Assembly: GCF_023716485.1 (NCBI RefSeq)
Contig: NZ_CP092418.1
Coordinates: forward strand, 2,277,001-2,341,000
Length of the DNA: 64,000 nt
Direction of reading: 5' to 3'
DNA from: Microbulbifer variabilis
GTDB taxonomy: Bacteria > Pseudomonadota > Gammaproteobacteria > Pseudomonadales > Cellvibrionaceae
The first letter of the stretch is position 1; each line of letters starts with the position of its first letter. Position numbers and translations under genes: made by a program. Positions 16,296 to 25,956 of the stretch are shown one piece after another. Under the pieces are notes generated by a model. The model made no database searches. It was not told the origin of the DNA and worked only from the letters and a program-made list of their open reading frames with translations.

Positions 16296-17960
16296 TTACA
16301 TATTTGGGTAGTTGGGGCCGCCGCCACCTTCTGGAGTAACCCAGACAATATTCTGGGTTGGGTCTTTGATGTCACAGGTCTTACAGTGCACACAGTTCTG
16401 TGCATTTATCTGGAAACGTTTGCCGTTGGTATCTTCAACCACTTCATAAACGCCTGCAGGGCAGTAACGCTGAGCCGGTTCATCATAAATCGGCAGATTG
16501 TGGTTAAGCGGAATCTCCGGATCCTTCAGGGTTAGGTGACAAGGCTGGTCTTCCTCGTGGTTGGTGTTAGAAATAAACACAGAGGAGAGCTTGTCAAAGC
16601 TGAGTACACCGTCGGGTTTGGGGTAGTCAATTTTTGCGCAGTCCGCAGCCGGTTTCAGTTGTGCATGGTCAGCTTTGGTGTCGCGCAGGGTCCAGGGCAG
16701 CTTGCCTTTGAAGATATTGATATCGACAAATGCGTAAGCTGAACCGAGGATGTTGCCCCACTTGTGTTGTGCCGGGCCGAAGTTGCGCTGCATATGCAGC
16801 TCTTTCCAGGCCCAACTATCACGATACTTGGCGGTGTAGTCGGTCAGCTCTTCACTGTTGCGCTCTGCGGCAAGGGCTTCCACTACGGACTCAGCGGCGA
16901 TCATGCCGGACTTCATCGCGGTATGATTGCCCTTGATCTTGGCGAAGTTCAGGGTGCCGGCGTTGTCGCCGATCAGCAGGCCGCCAGGGAAGGTCATCTT
17001 TGGCTGAGACTGCAGTCCACCTTTAACAATGGCACGTGCACCGTAAGCGACACGCTGACCACCGTCCAAGTATTGTTTGATTACCGGATGATGTTTGTAA
17101 CGCTGAAATTCGTCAAAGGGGCTTACGTGTGGATTGCTGTAAGCGAGATCGGTAATTAGGCCAACCACAACCTGGTTGTCTTCCAGGTGATAAAGGAAAC
17201 CACCACCGTGGGTGCCGCTTTGCTCCAAAGGCCAGCCTGCTGTGTGAACTACCAGGCCTTGCTGGTGTTTGTCCGCAGGAACTTTCCAGATTTCCTTAAC
17301 GCCAATGCCATAATGTTGCGGATCGGCATCTGCATCCAGCTTGAAGCGCTCAATCAGTTGCTTGCCCAGATGGCCGCGACAGCCTTCGGCAAAAAGAGTG
17401 TACTTGGCGTGCAGCTCCATGCCTGGCATATAGGAGTCTTTCTGCTCACCATTTAAGCCAATACCCATATCGCCGGTGGCAATACCTTTTACAGAGCCAT
17501 CTTCGTTGTACAGAACTTCTGCAGCGGCGAAGCCGGGGAAAATCTCCACCCCCAGGTTCTCTGCCTGCTCGGCCAGCCAGCGGCAAAGGTTACCGAGGCT
17601 GATAATGTAGTTGCCCTCATTGTGCATGGTGCTTGGCACAAACATGTTGGGCACTTTGATGGAATTCTCATCGCTGCGCAGAACGTAGATATCGTCGCCC
17701 TTGACCTCTGTGTTCAGCGGGGCGCCGCGCTCTTTCCAGTCTGGGAATAGCTCATTCAGAGCAGTTGGCTCAAAAACTGCGCCGGAGAGAATGTGGGCGC
17801 CGACCTCGGAACCTTTCTCCACAACGCATACTGAGACATCTTCATTGAGCTGGCGAATACGGCAGGCCGCTGCCAATCCGGCCGGACCGGCACCCACGAT
17901 CACTACATCGTATTCCATTGATTCGCGTTCCACGGCACTCTCCTCAGCAGTTGTATTCAA
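16296..17960 (-). CDS. etfD: Electron-transfer flavoprotein-ubiquinone oxidoreductase
   Basis: This 554-residue inner-membrane-associated flavoprotein passes electrons from reduced ETF to ubiquinone, linking acyl-CoA dehydrogenases to respiration. The N-terminus has an FAD-binding GxGxxG (VVIVGAGPAGLAAACRI). The C-terminus holds the 4Fe-4S cluster ligands (NCVHCKTCDIKDP and an upstream Cys in RYCPAGVYEV), ending VTPEGGGGPNYPNM as usual for the family. A second possible start is Met16 (MEYDVVIVG). The gene is divergent from etfBA, and a PsrA-type operator lies in the shared intergenic region. It ends at a clear terminator. Confidence 0.96.
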   Translation of the reverse strand: MNTTAEESAVERESMEYDVVIVGAGPAGLAAACRIRQLNEDVSVCVVEKGSEVGAHILSGAVFEPTALNELFPDWKERGAPLNTEVKGDDIYVLRSDENSIKVPNMFVPSTMHNEGNYIISLGNLCRWLAEQAENLGVEIFPGFAAAEVLYNEDGSVKGIATGDMGIGLNGEQKDSYMPGMELHAKYTLFAEGCRGHLGKQLIERFKLDADADPQHYGIGVKEIWKVPADKHQQGLVVHTAGWPLEQSGTHGGGFLYHLEDNQVVVGLITDLAYSNPHVSPFDEFQRYKHHPVIKQYLDGGQRVAYGARAIVKGGLQSQPKMTFPGGLLIGDNAGTLNFAKIKGNHTAMKSGMIAAESVVEALAAERNSEELTDYTAKYRDSWAWKELHMQRNFGPAQHKWGNILGSAYAFVDINIFKGKLPWTLRDTKADHAQLKPAADCAKIDYPKPDGVLSFDKLSSVFISNTNHEEDQPCHLTLKDPEIPLNHNLPIYDEPAQRYCPAGVYEVVEDTNGKRFQINAQNCVHCKTCDIKDPTQNIVWVTPEGGGGPNYPNM

Positions 17961-18286
17961 CTTTTTGCGGCCATTCCGGCCTTATCATTTATATAGAGGG
18001 CGGATTATATAGGCGTTTATTCAACCCTACCAATTGCATGACTATTCATTTGCTATGGCAAATGTGCTGTATTTCAACAGCTTAGGGAAGCTGAATAGAT
18101 GGTCTCTATTTCCTGAAATAGATTGCATGAATGGCAGAAGTCACTTCTATTTGGCTATTGATTTTGCGGTATAGAACCGCCACCATACACGCCGTTCAAA
18201 CACCTGTTTGACCAGAACACCGTATCCGTTCGCGATGAGAATCGTCAGTCGCGGCTGTTAAAAAGCATATTTGAGACGGGATTTCC
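17961..18286. promoter_or_regulatory. Divergent promoter region of etfD and etfBA
   Basis: A 326-base region between divergent ETF genes. It must hold both promoters and contains the CAAAC-N4-GTTTG palindrome at 18197-18210. No gene is seen. Confidence 0.6.
18197..18210. promoter_or_regulatory. PsrA-type operator
   Basis: CAAACACCTGTTTG fits the published PsrA motif (G/C)AAAC-N2-4-GTTT(G/C). The symmetry extends one base on each side (TCAAACA / TGTTTGA). PsrA is a long-chain fatty-acid-responsive TetR regulator in Pseudomonas, and as I recall the etf genes are among its targets. The assignment to a PsrA orthologue in this organism is inference. Confidence 0.65.
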
Positions 18287-19036
18287 ATGAAAGTTCTTGT
18301 AGCTGTGAAACGCGTTGTCGACTACAACGTCAAGGTTCGCCCCAAGGCGGACGGCACTGACGTTGATACTGCCAACGTCAAAATGTCTATCAACCCCTTC
18401 TGCGAAATTGCAGTAGAAGAGGCGGTTCGCTTGAAGGAAAAAGGCGTTGTTAGTGAGATAGTCGCCGTTTCCATGGGTCCCAAGCAGAGCCAGGAGCAAA
18501 TTCGCACAGCACTGGCGCTGGGAGCCGACCGAGGCATTCTGGTTGAGACCGATGCCGAACTGCAGCCTCTGGCTGTGGCTAAGTGCCTGAAGGCGATTGT
18601 CGATAAAGAAGAGCCGCAAATGGTTATTCTCGGCAAGCAGTCTATCGATGGCGACAACAACCAAACTGGCCAGATGCTGGGCGCATTGACTGGTATGGGG
18701 CAGGGCACCTTTGCTTCCGAAGTGGTTGTAGAAGGCGACGCTGTGAAGGTAACCCGTGAAATCGATGGCGGCCTGCAGACTGTTGAGCTGAAGCTGCCAG
18801 CTATCGTGACTACCGACCTGCGTTTGAATGAGCCACGATATGCATCTTTGCCGAATATCATGAAGGCCAAGAAGAAGCCTCTCGATACTACTACTCCCGA
18901 TGAGTTGGGTGTAGACATCGCTCCTCGCACTAAAACCCTGAAAGTCGAGCCACCAGCAGAGCGTCAGGCTGGCGTTAAAGTTGCCGACGTGGCGGAACTG
19001 GTAGAGAAACTGAAAAACGAGGCGAAGGTAATCTGA
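18287..19036 (+). CDS. etfB: Electron transfer flavoprotein, beta subunit
   Basis: A 249-residue cytoplasmic subunit that binds AMP and pairs with EtfA to collect electrons from acyl-CoA and other dehydrogenases. It begins [18 protein letters not shown] and carries the ETF-beta signature [23 protein letters not shown] and [15 protein letters not shown]. It overlaps etfA by one base (stop and start share an A), indicating translational coupling. Confidence 0.96.
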   Translation: MKVLVAVKRVVDYNVKVRPKADGTDVDTANVKMSINPFCEIAVEEAVRLKEKGVVSEIVAVSMGPKQSQEQIRTALALGADRGILVETDAELQPLAVAKCLKAIVDKEEPQMVILGKQSIDGDNNQTGQMLGALTGMGQGTFASEVVVEGDAVKVTREIDGGLQTVELKLPAIVTTDLRLNEPRYASLPNIMKAKKKPLDTTTPDELGVDIAPRTKTLKVEPPAERQAGVKVADVAELVEKLKNEAKVI

Positions 19037-19965
19037 TGAGCATCCTGGTTATTGCTGAACACGACAACGCCGAACTGAAGGGCGCTACGCTCAACACTAT
19101 CGCCGCAGCTAAAGCTATCGGTGGTGACATCGCCGTCCTAGTCGCTGGCGCAGGCTGTTCTGCTGTTGCAGACGCCGCTGCTAAAGTTGATGGCGTAAGC
19201 AAAGTATTGTTGGCTGACAACGCTGCTTACGAGCACCAGTTGGCTGAAAACGTTGCCAAGCTGGTTGCCGATCTGGGTAAAGATTACGGCCATATCCTGG
19301 CGCCAGCCACTACCACCGGTAAAAACATGTTGCCGCGCGCCGCTGCGCTGCTGGATGTTCAACCGATCTCTGACATTATCTCTGTAGAGAGTGCCGATAC
19401 TTTCAAGCGTCCAATCTACGCTGGCAACGTTATCGCGACCGTGCAGAGCTCTGACGCCATAAAGGTGATTTCCGTTCGTACTACTGCTTTCGACGCAGTG
19501 GCTGCAGAAGGTGGAAGTGCAGCTGTTGAGGCTGTAGATATTGCCGATGACGCCGGTATTTCTTCTTTCGTAGGAGAAGAGCTTGCTAAATCCGACCGCC
19601 CTGAGCTTACTGCCGCTAGCGTGGTAGTTTCCGGTGGTCGCGGTATGCAGAATGGCGACAACTTCGAGATGCTATACAAGTTGGCAGACAAGCTGGGTGC
19701 GGCGGTTGGCGCCTCACGTGCTGCAGTAGATGCTGGATTTGTGCCCAATGATATGCAAGTTGGCCAAACCGGTAAGATCGTTGCTCCAGACTTGTACATT
19801 GCCGTTGGTATTTCCGGTGCCATCCAACATTTGGCTGGCATGAAGGATTCCAAGGTTATTGTGGCTATCAACAAAGATGAGGAGGCTCCAATCTTCTCCG
19901 TTGCTGACTACGGCTTGGTGGCAGATTTGTTTGAAGCAGTCCCCGAGCTGGAAGCAAAGCTGTAA
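19036..19965 (+). CDS. etfA: Electron transfer flavoprotein, alpha subunit
   Basis: A 309-residue subunit that binds FAD. The C-terminal FAD domain is clear: [34 protein letters not shown], then [16 protein letters not shown] and a final [19 protein letters not shown]. The N-terminal domain packs on EtfB. Electrons pass from here to EtfD, encoded divergently. A strong terminator follows 29 bases after the stop. Confidence 0.96.
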   Translation: MSILVIAEHDNAELKGATLNTIAAAKAIGGDIAVLVAGAGCSAVADAAAKVDGVSKVLLADNAAYEHQLAENVAKLVADLGKDYGHILAPATTTGKNMLPRAAALLDVQPISDIISVESADTFKRPIYAGNVIATVQSSDAIKVISVRTTAFDAVAAEGGSAAVEAVDIADDAGISSFVGEELAKSDRPELTAASVVVSGGRGMQNGDNFEMLYKLADKLGAAVGASRAAVDAGFVPNDMQVGQTGKIVAPDLYIAVGISGAIQHLAGMKDSKVIVAINKDEEAPIFSVADYGLVADLFEAVPELEAKL

Positions 19966-19994
19966 TTTCTGATTAGTATACTGATCAGTACTGG

Positions 19995-20019
19995 AAAAGG
20001 CGGCGTATTGCCGCCTTTT
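19995..20019 (+). terminator. Intrinsic terminator of etfBA
   Basis: A perfect 10-bp stem AAAAGGCGGC / GCCGCCTTTT with a 5-base loop, followed by CTCATTTTT. Confidence 0.92.
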
Positions 20020-20162
20020 CTCATTTTTGGCTTCTGGACTACGGAACTAGTGTGCAATTTCGGGGACGAAGTGTTGGTTTGCAACGTTTAACTGGGCAGG
20101 AGCGTTGCCTTTCGAAGGCGAAGGCAACAAAATAGGCGTCAAAAACCAATAACCTAAGAAAG

Positions 20163-20879
20163 TTGAACTTGTATGTGGGTATGTTCATGTCCCCATTAAA
20201 GCGAGCCATTAGCTCAGTCGGTAAAGGCTTTAGCCAGGGCGATTCACGCAGATCGCTCTCTCGTGGCACCATGGCGGCATCTGCGGTGGGGTTGCTGTGG
20301 GTATCTGGCAATCTACTCGCCTATGGCTCTTTACTGATTCCTGCAGAGCCGGAAGAGTCTCTGCTGGCCGAGCGCAATGATAGTCGTGTGAGTGCCCCCC
20401 AGGCAGCTTCAATACCGAACACTCCCTTCTTTGGTTATGCCGAAGCCAAGAAGCAAGAAGCTGTTCCCGAAGTTGATCTCTCCAACCTCCCTATAACCCA
20501 GCTGAACATCGTCCTCTCTGGCGTTTTGGATAATTCGGACAAGAGTAAAGCCAGCGCCCTGGTTGCCGAAAAAGGCAAGCCTGCAAAGCGTTTGTATGTG
20601 GGAGATTCCCTGCCTGGTGGCGCAGAACTTTATTCTGTTGAGGTAGACCATGTAGTTCTTCGTCGTAATGGCAGGATGGAAAAGCTGACATATCCCGAGA
20701 TGGATGGCCGCCCCAATGTCCCGCTGAAAAACTACTCAAGCCTGTCACGCAAATCTAGGCAAAGTAGTAGTGCGGGAAGTTCCTCAAGACGTGAGGCGAG
20801 CCAGGAAAGTATTCGAGAGCGGATGGAAAAGCTGCGTGAACTGGCCCGTGAGCGTCGTGCTCAGCGCCAGCCCCAATAA
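20163..20879 (+). CDS. gspC: Type II secretion protein GspC, PDZ-less form
   Basis: An inner-membrane subunit that links the secretin GspD to the GspL/M/F platform. One transmembrane helix (about residues 38-56) is followed by the periplasmic homology-region domain (TQLNIVLSGVLDNSDKSKAS through MEKLTYPEM). Instead of the usual C-terminal PDZ domain there is a Ser/Arg-rich tail with a predicted coiled coil (ESIRERMEKLRELARERRA). The frame starts at a TTG (20163); an ATG at 20181 is an alternative. First gene of the gsp operon. Confidence 0.88.
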   Translation: MNLYVGMFMSPLKRAISSVGKGFSQGDSRRSLSRGTMAASAVGLLWVSGNLLAYGSLLIPAEPEESLLAERNDSRVSAPQAASIPNTPFFGYAEAKKQEAVPEVDLSNLPITQLNIVLSGVLDNSDKSKASALVAEKGKPAKRLYVGDSLPGGAELYSVEVDHVVLRRNGRMEKLTYPEMDGRPNVPLKNYSSLSRKSRQSSSAGSSSRREASQESIRERMEKLRELARERRAQRQPQ

Positions 20880-20937
20880 AAACTGTCTAACTAGATTGTT
20901 TTGAGTTTTTTGAACATTTACTAGAGCCAGATAAATA

Positions 20938-22977
20938 ATGATGAAGATGTTTTATCGACGGCTGATTGCGGTCGGGTTTAGTTTTTTTGTGTCTACTGCA
21001 ACGCTGGCTCAGGGCCCGGAGAGAGTTACCCTTTCTCTCGACAATGCCGATGTTCGCGACCTGATTAACTGGGCAGCGGATTTCACCGGAAAAAATATAA
21101 TTGTCCACCCCAATGTAAAGGGAAAAGTCACCGTTGTTGCCGGTGACCCTATGACACATGATGAAGCTTTCGATGTTTTTATGTCGGTGCTTCAAGTAAA
21201 TGGTTTCAGCCTGGTAGAGCAGGGTGGTACCTGGAAAGTGGTACCCGATGCCCTTGCCAAGCAGCAGGCGATACCGGTTGCTGATGAAAATACCCGTGCG
21301 CCGGCCGAATCATTAGTCGTTCGTACTGTTCGAGTTGAGAATATCTCAGCTTCCCAGTTGATCGCTATGTTGCGCCCGCTGATTCCTCAGACTGGCCACC
21401 TGGCAGCTTATGCTGATACCAATACCCTGATTATTGCTGATCGTGCGGCGAATATTGACCAGATTGTTCTCTTGGTAAAACAGCTCGATCGTGCGGGTGC
21501 CATCGATATTGAAGTGGTGCCACTGATGTTTGCTTCCGCCAAAGAAGTGAAGCAAATTCTCAATGACTTGCTGCAGGCGTCTGGTGGCAAGGGCGCTGGC
21601 CGGGAAGTTCAACCGTTGCGAATCGCAGTGGACGAGCGTTCCAATAGCGTTCTTTTGACCGGTGACCCAGTAACACGCCAGCAGATCAGAACCGTTATTG
21701 CCCGCTTGGACCAGCCGCTGGATGGTGATGGCAATACGGCTGTGGTTTATGTCCAGTATGCCAATGCCGCCGACCTGAAGCCAATTCTGGAAGGCATGAG
21801 CGGTAGTATTCAGAATACAGAAAAAGACCAGCAGGCTGCGAACGTTGAAGTCAGTATTCAGGTCAACGAATCCCTCAATGCGCTGGTCCTCACCGCGCCC
21901 CCGGCACTACTGGAAACAATGAAAGGCGTGATCGCACGCCTGGATGTACGTCGTGCTCAGGTGCTGATTGAGGCCATTATTGTCGAGGTTAAAGAGGATA
22001 CCAATAATAACCTTGGTATCAGCTGGATCACGGGTGATGAAAACCTTGTTGCCGGCTGGAACAACCTACCGGCTGAAGACGGAGATGGGAATATCAATCC
22101 GTTCTCCCTTCCTTTCACGAGTATCACTGGCGCGAATGCATTACATTTAGGCTATTTGAGTGGAAGTGATATCCGAGTTGCAGTGAATGCGCTTGCCACT
22201 GCAGGCAATACCAATATTCTGTCTACGCCGACCATTATGGCTTTGGATAACGAAGAGGCTGAAATCCTCGTCGGGCAGAATGTACCCTTTATTACTGGTG
22301 AGCAATTGTTGTCCGGTAGCAATGACGACCCTTTCACCACTATTCAGCGGGAAGATATTGGTACCACCCTCAAAGTCACTCCACGTGTAAATAACAATAA
22401 CTCGGTAACTTTGGAAATTGAGCAGAAGGTTGAAAACCTGCTTTCCGCTGCAGCTGATGCCGCTGTGGGTGCCTCGGACATCGTTACTAGTAAACGTGAA
22501 ATTCGCACCAAGGTATTGATTGATGATGGTGCGATTTTGGTTTTGGGTGGGCTGATAGAAGATAATGTTACTGACTCCGTGCAGAAAGTGCCTTTGTTGG
22601 GGGATATTCCAGGAATAGGGCGTCTGTTCCGAAACAATACCAAGAAAGTCGTAAAAACTAATTTGATGGTGTTCCTGAAACCCAAGATCCTGAGCACCCA
22701 GTTGGCTGGCTATGAAGAAACCCGCAAACGCTACATGGATATGCAGCAGAAGCAGATTTTCTTGAAAGACAGAACGAGCCTGCTGTGGGATTGGCACCGC
22801 GGTGATGCGCTACCTGACCTGATGCCGCCAACAGGAACTTATAACGAAAGCCCAGCGCCGGTAGATGGCTCTATCAATGCCGTTGACAACCTGGAAGACG
22901 CCCTAGAGGGAGTACCTGGCGAGGTTGAAGTGTTGGATGGTGAGGTTGAGGTGCTGGAGGTAGAAGAATCTAAATGA
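20938..22977 (+). CDS. gspD: Type II secretion secretin GspD
   Basis: A 679-residue outer-membrane secretin that forms the exit pore. It has a signal peptide ending near TLAQG, an N0 domain (VTLSLDNADVRDLINWAADF), N1-N3 repeats (for example SNSVLLTGDPVTRQQI and ESLNALVLTAPP) and the C-terminal secretin core with the signature VPLLGDIPGIGRLFRN and LMVFLKPKIL. The last 60 residues are acidic (EVEVLDGEVEVLEVEE), possibly a pilotin-binding or S-domain tail. It overlaps gspE by four bases (ATGA). Confidence 0.97.
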   Translation: MMKMFYRRLIAVGFSFFVSTATLAQGPERVTLSLDNADVRDLINWAADFTGKNIIVHPNVKGKVTVVAGDPMTHDEAFDVFMSVLQVNGFSLVEQGGTWKVVPDALAKQQAIPVADENTRAPAESLVVRTVRVENISASQLIAMLRPLIPQTGHLAAYADTNTLIIADRAANIDQIVLLVKQLDRAGAIDIEVVPLMFASAKEVKQILNDLLQASGGKGAGREVQPLRIAVDERSNSVLLTGDPVTRQQIRTVIARLDQPLDGDGNTAVVYVQYANAADLKPILEGMSGSIQNTEKDQQAANVEVSIQVNESLNALVLTAPPALLETMKGVIARLDVRRAQVLIEAIIVEVKEDTNNNLGISWITGDENLVAGWNNLPAEDGDGNINPFSLPFTSITGANALHLGYLSGSDIRVAVNALATAGNTNILSTPTIMALDNEEAEILVGQNVPFITGEQLLSGSNDDPFTTIQREDIGTTLKVTPRVNNNNSVTLEIEQKVENLLSAAADAAVGASDIVTSKREIRTKVLIDDGAILVLGGLIEDNVTDSVQKVPLLGDIPGIGRLFRNNTKKVVKTNLMVFLKPKILSTQLAGYEETRKRYMDMQQKQIFLKDRTSLLWDWHRGDALPDLMPPTGTYNESPAPVDGSINAVDNLEDALEGVPGEVEVLDGEVEVLEVEESK

Positions 22978-24470
22978 CGGTTGATACAGGAACAGGGACT
23001 CCAGCAATTCGTCGCCTTCCATATGCTTTCGCTAAGCGCCATAAGGTCCTGCTACTGGAGCAGGAGGGGCGCCCGCTGTGCCAATACGTTGCACCGCTGA
23101 GCCCCTCTGCGATTGCTGAGGTGCAACGTATCAATGGTGGTGCGTTAAGCCTGGAGTCGGTAGAAGATGAAATTTTCCAGGTAGCCTTGCAGCGCCTCTA
23201 CGAAAACCGTGAAGGGGGCAACCTCTCCGAAGTAGAGGGGCTGGGTGATGACTTGGATTTGGCCGCAGTTGTAGATTCGCTACCGGAAACAGAAGATCTA
23301 CTAGAGCAGGAAGACGATGCGCCCATCGTTAAGCTGATCAATGCGATTTTTGCGGAGTCCCTGAAACAGGGGGCTTCGGATATTCACATTGAGACCTTTG
23401 AAAAACGCTTGATTGTGCGTTTTAGGGTAGACGGCGTGCTGCGCGAGGTGCTGCAGCCTCGGCGCGCCCTGGCTCCGCTATTGGTTTCCCGTATCAAGGT
23501 AATGGCCAAGCTGGATATCGCTGAAAAGCGTATTCCCCAGGATGGCCGTATTTCACTACTGATGGCCGGGCGTGAAGTCGATGTACGTGTTTCCACCATG
23601 CCGTCCTCGGCAGGTGAACGGGTGGTGATGCGCCTGCTTGATAAGCAAGCAGGTAAAATGGACTTGTCCAAACTTGGCATGTCCGAGCGGGACCACAATG
23701 TCATGACTGAGCTTTTGGCTCACCCACACGGCATTATTCTGGTTACGGGCCCGACGGGCTCAGGTAAAACGACCACTCTCTATGCCGGCCTCGGCAGCAT
23801 TAACAGCCGCGAAAAAAATATCCTGACGGTGGAAGACCCGGTCGAATACAACCTGGAAGGGGTTGGACAGACTCAGGTCAACACCAAGGCAGATATGACT
23901 TTTGCACGGGGCTTGCGCGCAATTTTGCGTCAGGACCCGGATGTGGTGATGATTGGTGAGATTCGAGATCTTGAGACTATGCAGATCGCCATCCAGGCGA
24001 GTTTGACAGGTCACTTGGTACTCTCAACCCTGCATACCAATACTGCACTTGGTGCTGTTACCCGTCTGATGGATATGGGCATCGAACCTTTCTTGCTGTC
24101 CTCCAGTTTGATTGGAGTTCTGGCACAGCGCCTGGTCAGGGTGCTTTGCCCTACCTGTAAGCAGCCCCATGTTCCCGATGAAGGGGAGAGGCTAGTGCTC
24201 GGCGTCGCTCCCGCTGAGGATGCTCTCATCTACCGCCCCAATGGTTGTGATGAATGTAACCATAGCGGCTATGTGGGCCGAATCGGTATTTATGAGTTGG
24301 TGCCGCTCAATGAAATTATGCGCCAGCTGATCCACGATCGAGCCTCCGAGAGCAAGCTGGTGGCAGAAGCACGTAAATTGGGGCCGAGTATCCGCGATGA
24401 CGGTATTGCCAAGGTCCTGGCCGGCAGGACTTCCCTTGAAGAAGTCATGCGGGTAACCCAGGAGTCTTAA
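22974..24470 (+). CDS. gspE: Type II secretion ATPase GspE
   Basis: A 498-residue cytoplasmic hexameric ATPase that powers pseudopilus assembly. The Walker A motif GPTGSGKT lies near residue 260, the Asp box and Walker B (DPDVVMIGEIRD) near 320-335, the His box near STLHTNTA. A tetracysteine zinc site (CPTC near 392, CDEC near 425) is present as in GspE and PilB. The N-terminal domain that binds GspL is present. Start codon overlaps the gspD stop. Confidence 0.97.
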   Translation: MTVDTGTGTPAIRRLPYAFAKRHKVLLLEQEGRPLCQYVAPLSPSAIAEVQRINGGALSLESVEDEIFQVALQRLYENREGGNLSEVEGLGDDLDLAAVVDSLPETEDLLEQEDDAPIVKLINAIFAESLKQGASDIHIETFEKRLIVRFRVDGVLREVLQPRRALAPLLVSRIKVMAKLDIAEKRIPQDGRISLLMAGREVDVRVSTMPSSAGERVVMRLLDKQAGKMDLSKLGMSERDHNVMTELLAHPHGIILVTGPTGSGKTTTLYAGLGSINSREKNILTVEDPVEYNLEGVGQTQVNTKADMTFARGLRAILRQDPDVVMIGEIRDLETMQIAIQASLTGHLVLSTLHTNTALGAVTRLMDMGIEPFLLSSSLIGVLAQRLVRVLCPTCKQPHVPDEGERLVLGVAPAEDALIYRPNGCDECNHSGYVGRIGIYELVPLNEIMRQLIHDRASESKLVAEARKLGPSIRDDGIAKVLAGRTSLEEVMRVTQES

Positions 24471-24472
24471 TC

Positions 24473-25690
24473 GTGGCAGCGTTTGAGTACACAGCCCTCG
24501 CGGCATCCGGTCGAAAAAGCAAGGGAACCCTAGAGGCCGATAGTGCCCGTTCGGCGCGGCAGCAATTGCGTGCTAAAGGCATGGTGCCTCTGGATGTTAC
24601 CCCTGCCGCCGAGCAATCTGAGAAGAGTGCTGGCGGTTTTATGTCCGGAAGTCCCGGGCTCAGCATTAAAAATCTGGCCCTGCTTACCCGCCAAATTGCC
24701 ACTTTGTTGCGCGCCGGTATTCCGTTGGAGGAGACCCTAGGGGCAATTGCCAACCAGACTCGCAACCAGAAAATCCGGCGGGTAGTGCTGGCGGTGCGTG
24801 GAAAGATTTTGGAGGGCCACAGTTTTGCCCAGGCCCTTGGGTGTTTCCCCAAGGCTTTCCCCAAGCTCTACCGGGCTACCGTGGAGGCTGGTGAGCACTC
24901 CGGACACTTGGATGCGGTGCTGGAACGTTTGGGAGATTACACCGAGGGGCAGCAGCAGTTTCGTCAGAAAGTGCAATTGGCACTTATTTACCCCATGGTA
25001 TTGGTCTTTATCTGTGTCCTCGTGGTTACTGGCCTGATGGTTTATGTGGTGCCGGATGTTATTGAGGTCTTCACCGGCACCGGACAAATTTTGCCGCTGC
25101 CCACTCGGATACTGGTCTCAATGAGTGACTTTATTGCCGCCTGGGGCTGGCTGGTGCCTCCAGCGCTAGGGGCCATTATTGCGGGTGTGGTCATTATGCT
25201 GCGCCGCCCGGCGATCAAATATAAGTTTCACCATCGCCTATTGGACCTGCCGGTAATTGGTTGGATGGTTCGCGGTGCGCAGAGTGCCCGTTATGTGGGA
25301 ACCTTGGCGATCCTTACCGGTAGTAGTGTCCCACTGGTGCAGGCAATGGGTATTGCGCGCGGGGTAATGACCAATGAGTTCTTAAAGGATCGTCTGGAAA
25401 CTGCACAGAAGACGGTACGTGAGGGCGGTAGTTTGCACCGAGCCATGGAAGATATTGGGTATTTCCCGCCAATGATGATCTACATGATCGCCAGTGGTGA
25501 GTCTTCTGGCACCCTGGACGAAATGCTGCAGAGGGCTGCGGAGTCCCAGGAGCAAGACCTTCAGGGGGCGGTGACTGCTTTTGTGAGCTTGTTCGAACCG
25601 CTGATGTTGCTTGTTATGGCCGCTATCGTACTATTTATCGTGATGGCCATCATGATGCCAATTATGAGCATGAACGAACTGGCTATGTAG
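24473..25690 (+). CDS. gspF: Type II secretion platform protein GspF
   Basis: A 405-residue polytopic inner-membrane protein that forms the assembly platform. It starts at a GTG two bases after gspE. Two cytoplasmic T2SSF domains (around LLTRQIATLLRAGIPLEETL and VGTLAILTGSSVPLVQAM) alternate with three transmembrane helices, including the C-terminal one (LMLLVMAAIVLFIVMAIM). Family length is normal. Confidence 0.97.
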   Translation: MAAFEYTALAASGRKSKGTLEADSARSARQQLRAKGMVPLDVTPAAEQSEKSAGGFMSGSPGLSIKNLALLTRQIATLLRAGIPLEETLGAIANQTRNQKIRRVVLAVRGKILEGHSFAQALGCFPKAFPKLYRATVEAGEHSGHLDAVLERLGDYTEGQQQFRQKVQLALIYPMVLVFICVLVVTGLMVYVVPDVIEVFTGTGQILPLPTRILVSMSDFIAAWGWLVPPALGAIIAGVVIMLRRPAIKYKFHHRLLDLPVIGWMVRGAQSARYVGTLAILTGSSVPLVQAMGIARGVMTNEFLKDRLETAQKTVREGGSLHRAMEDIGYFPPMMIYMIASGESSGTLDEMLQRAAESQEQDLQGAVTAFVSLFEPLMLLVMAAIVLFIVMAIMMPIMSMNELAM

Positions 25691-25745
25691 AGTTCAAAGT
25701 AGTGAAGTCCACAGATTCAGGATGCAGGTTATTTAGGAGGGGAAG

Positions 25746-25847
25746 ATGAAATCCTTACTAAACAGCCGTGGCTTTACCCTACGCGAGGCCTCAAGGGTAC
25801 TTATTGGACTCGGCTTAGTAGGGGTGCTCGGCTTCTTACTGCTTTGA
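25746..25847 (+). CDS. 33-residue mini-pseudopilin-like peptide
   Basis: An ORF below the usual size cut-off, lying in the only large gap (266 bases) of the gsp operon, between gspF and gspG. It has a strong ribosome site (AGGAGGGG just before ATG). The peptide reads MKSLLNSRGFTLREAS and then a hydrophobic helix ending GVLGFLLL. RGFTLRE matches the prepilin-peptidase motif G-FTLxE with Glu at +5 and a basic leader, but no globular domain follows. It could be a real minimal pseudopilin (processed and inserted in the pseudopilus or membrane) or the remnant of a duplicated pseudopilin gene. Confidence 0.6.
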   Translation: MKSLLNSRGFTLREASRVLIGLGLVGVLGFLLL

Positions 25848-25894
25848 GAGTGTAGATAGATCTCTTTTTACAAAAACTGAATATTTTTAAATTG

Positions 25895-25918
25895 GGGCCA
25901 CGATTCCCTTCGTGGCCC
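25895..25918 (+). other. Hairpin ahead of gspG
   Basis: A 9-bp stem GGGCCACGA / TCGTGGCCC with a 6-base loop, not followed by a T-run. Its place between the mini-ORF and the major pseudopilin gene suggests an mRNA-stability or processing element that could raise gspG expression. Confidence 0.5.
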
Positions 25919-25956
25919 TGGGGGTTCCCAGCTTTCAGCTGAACTTGGAGAAAAAA

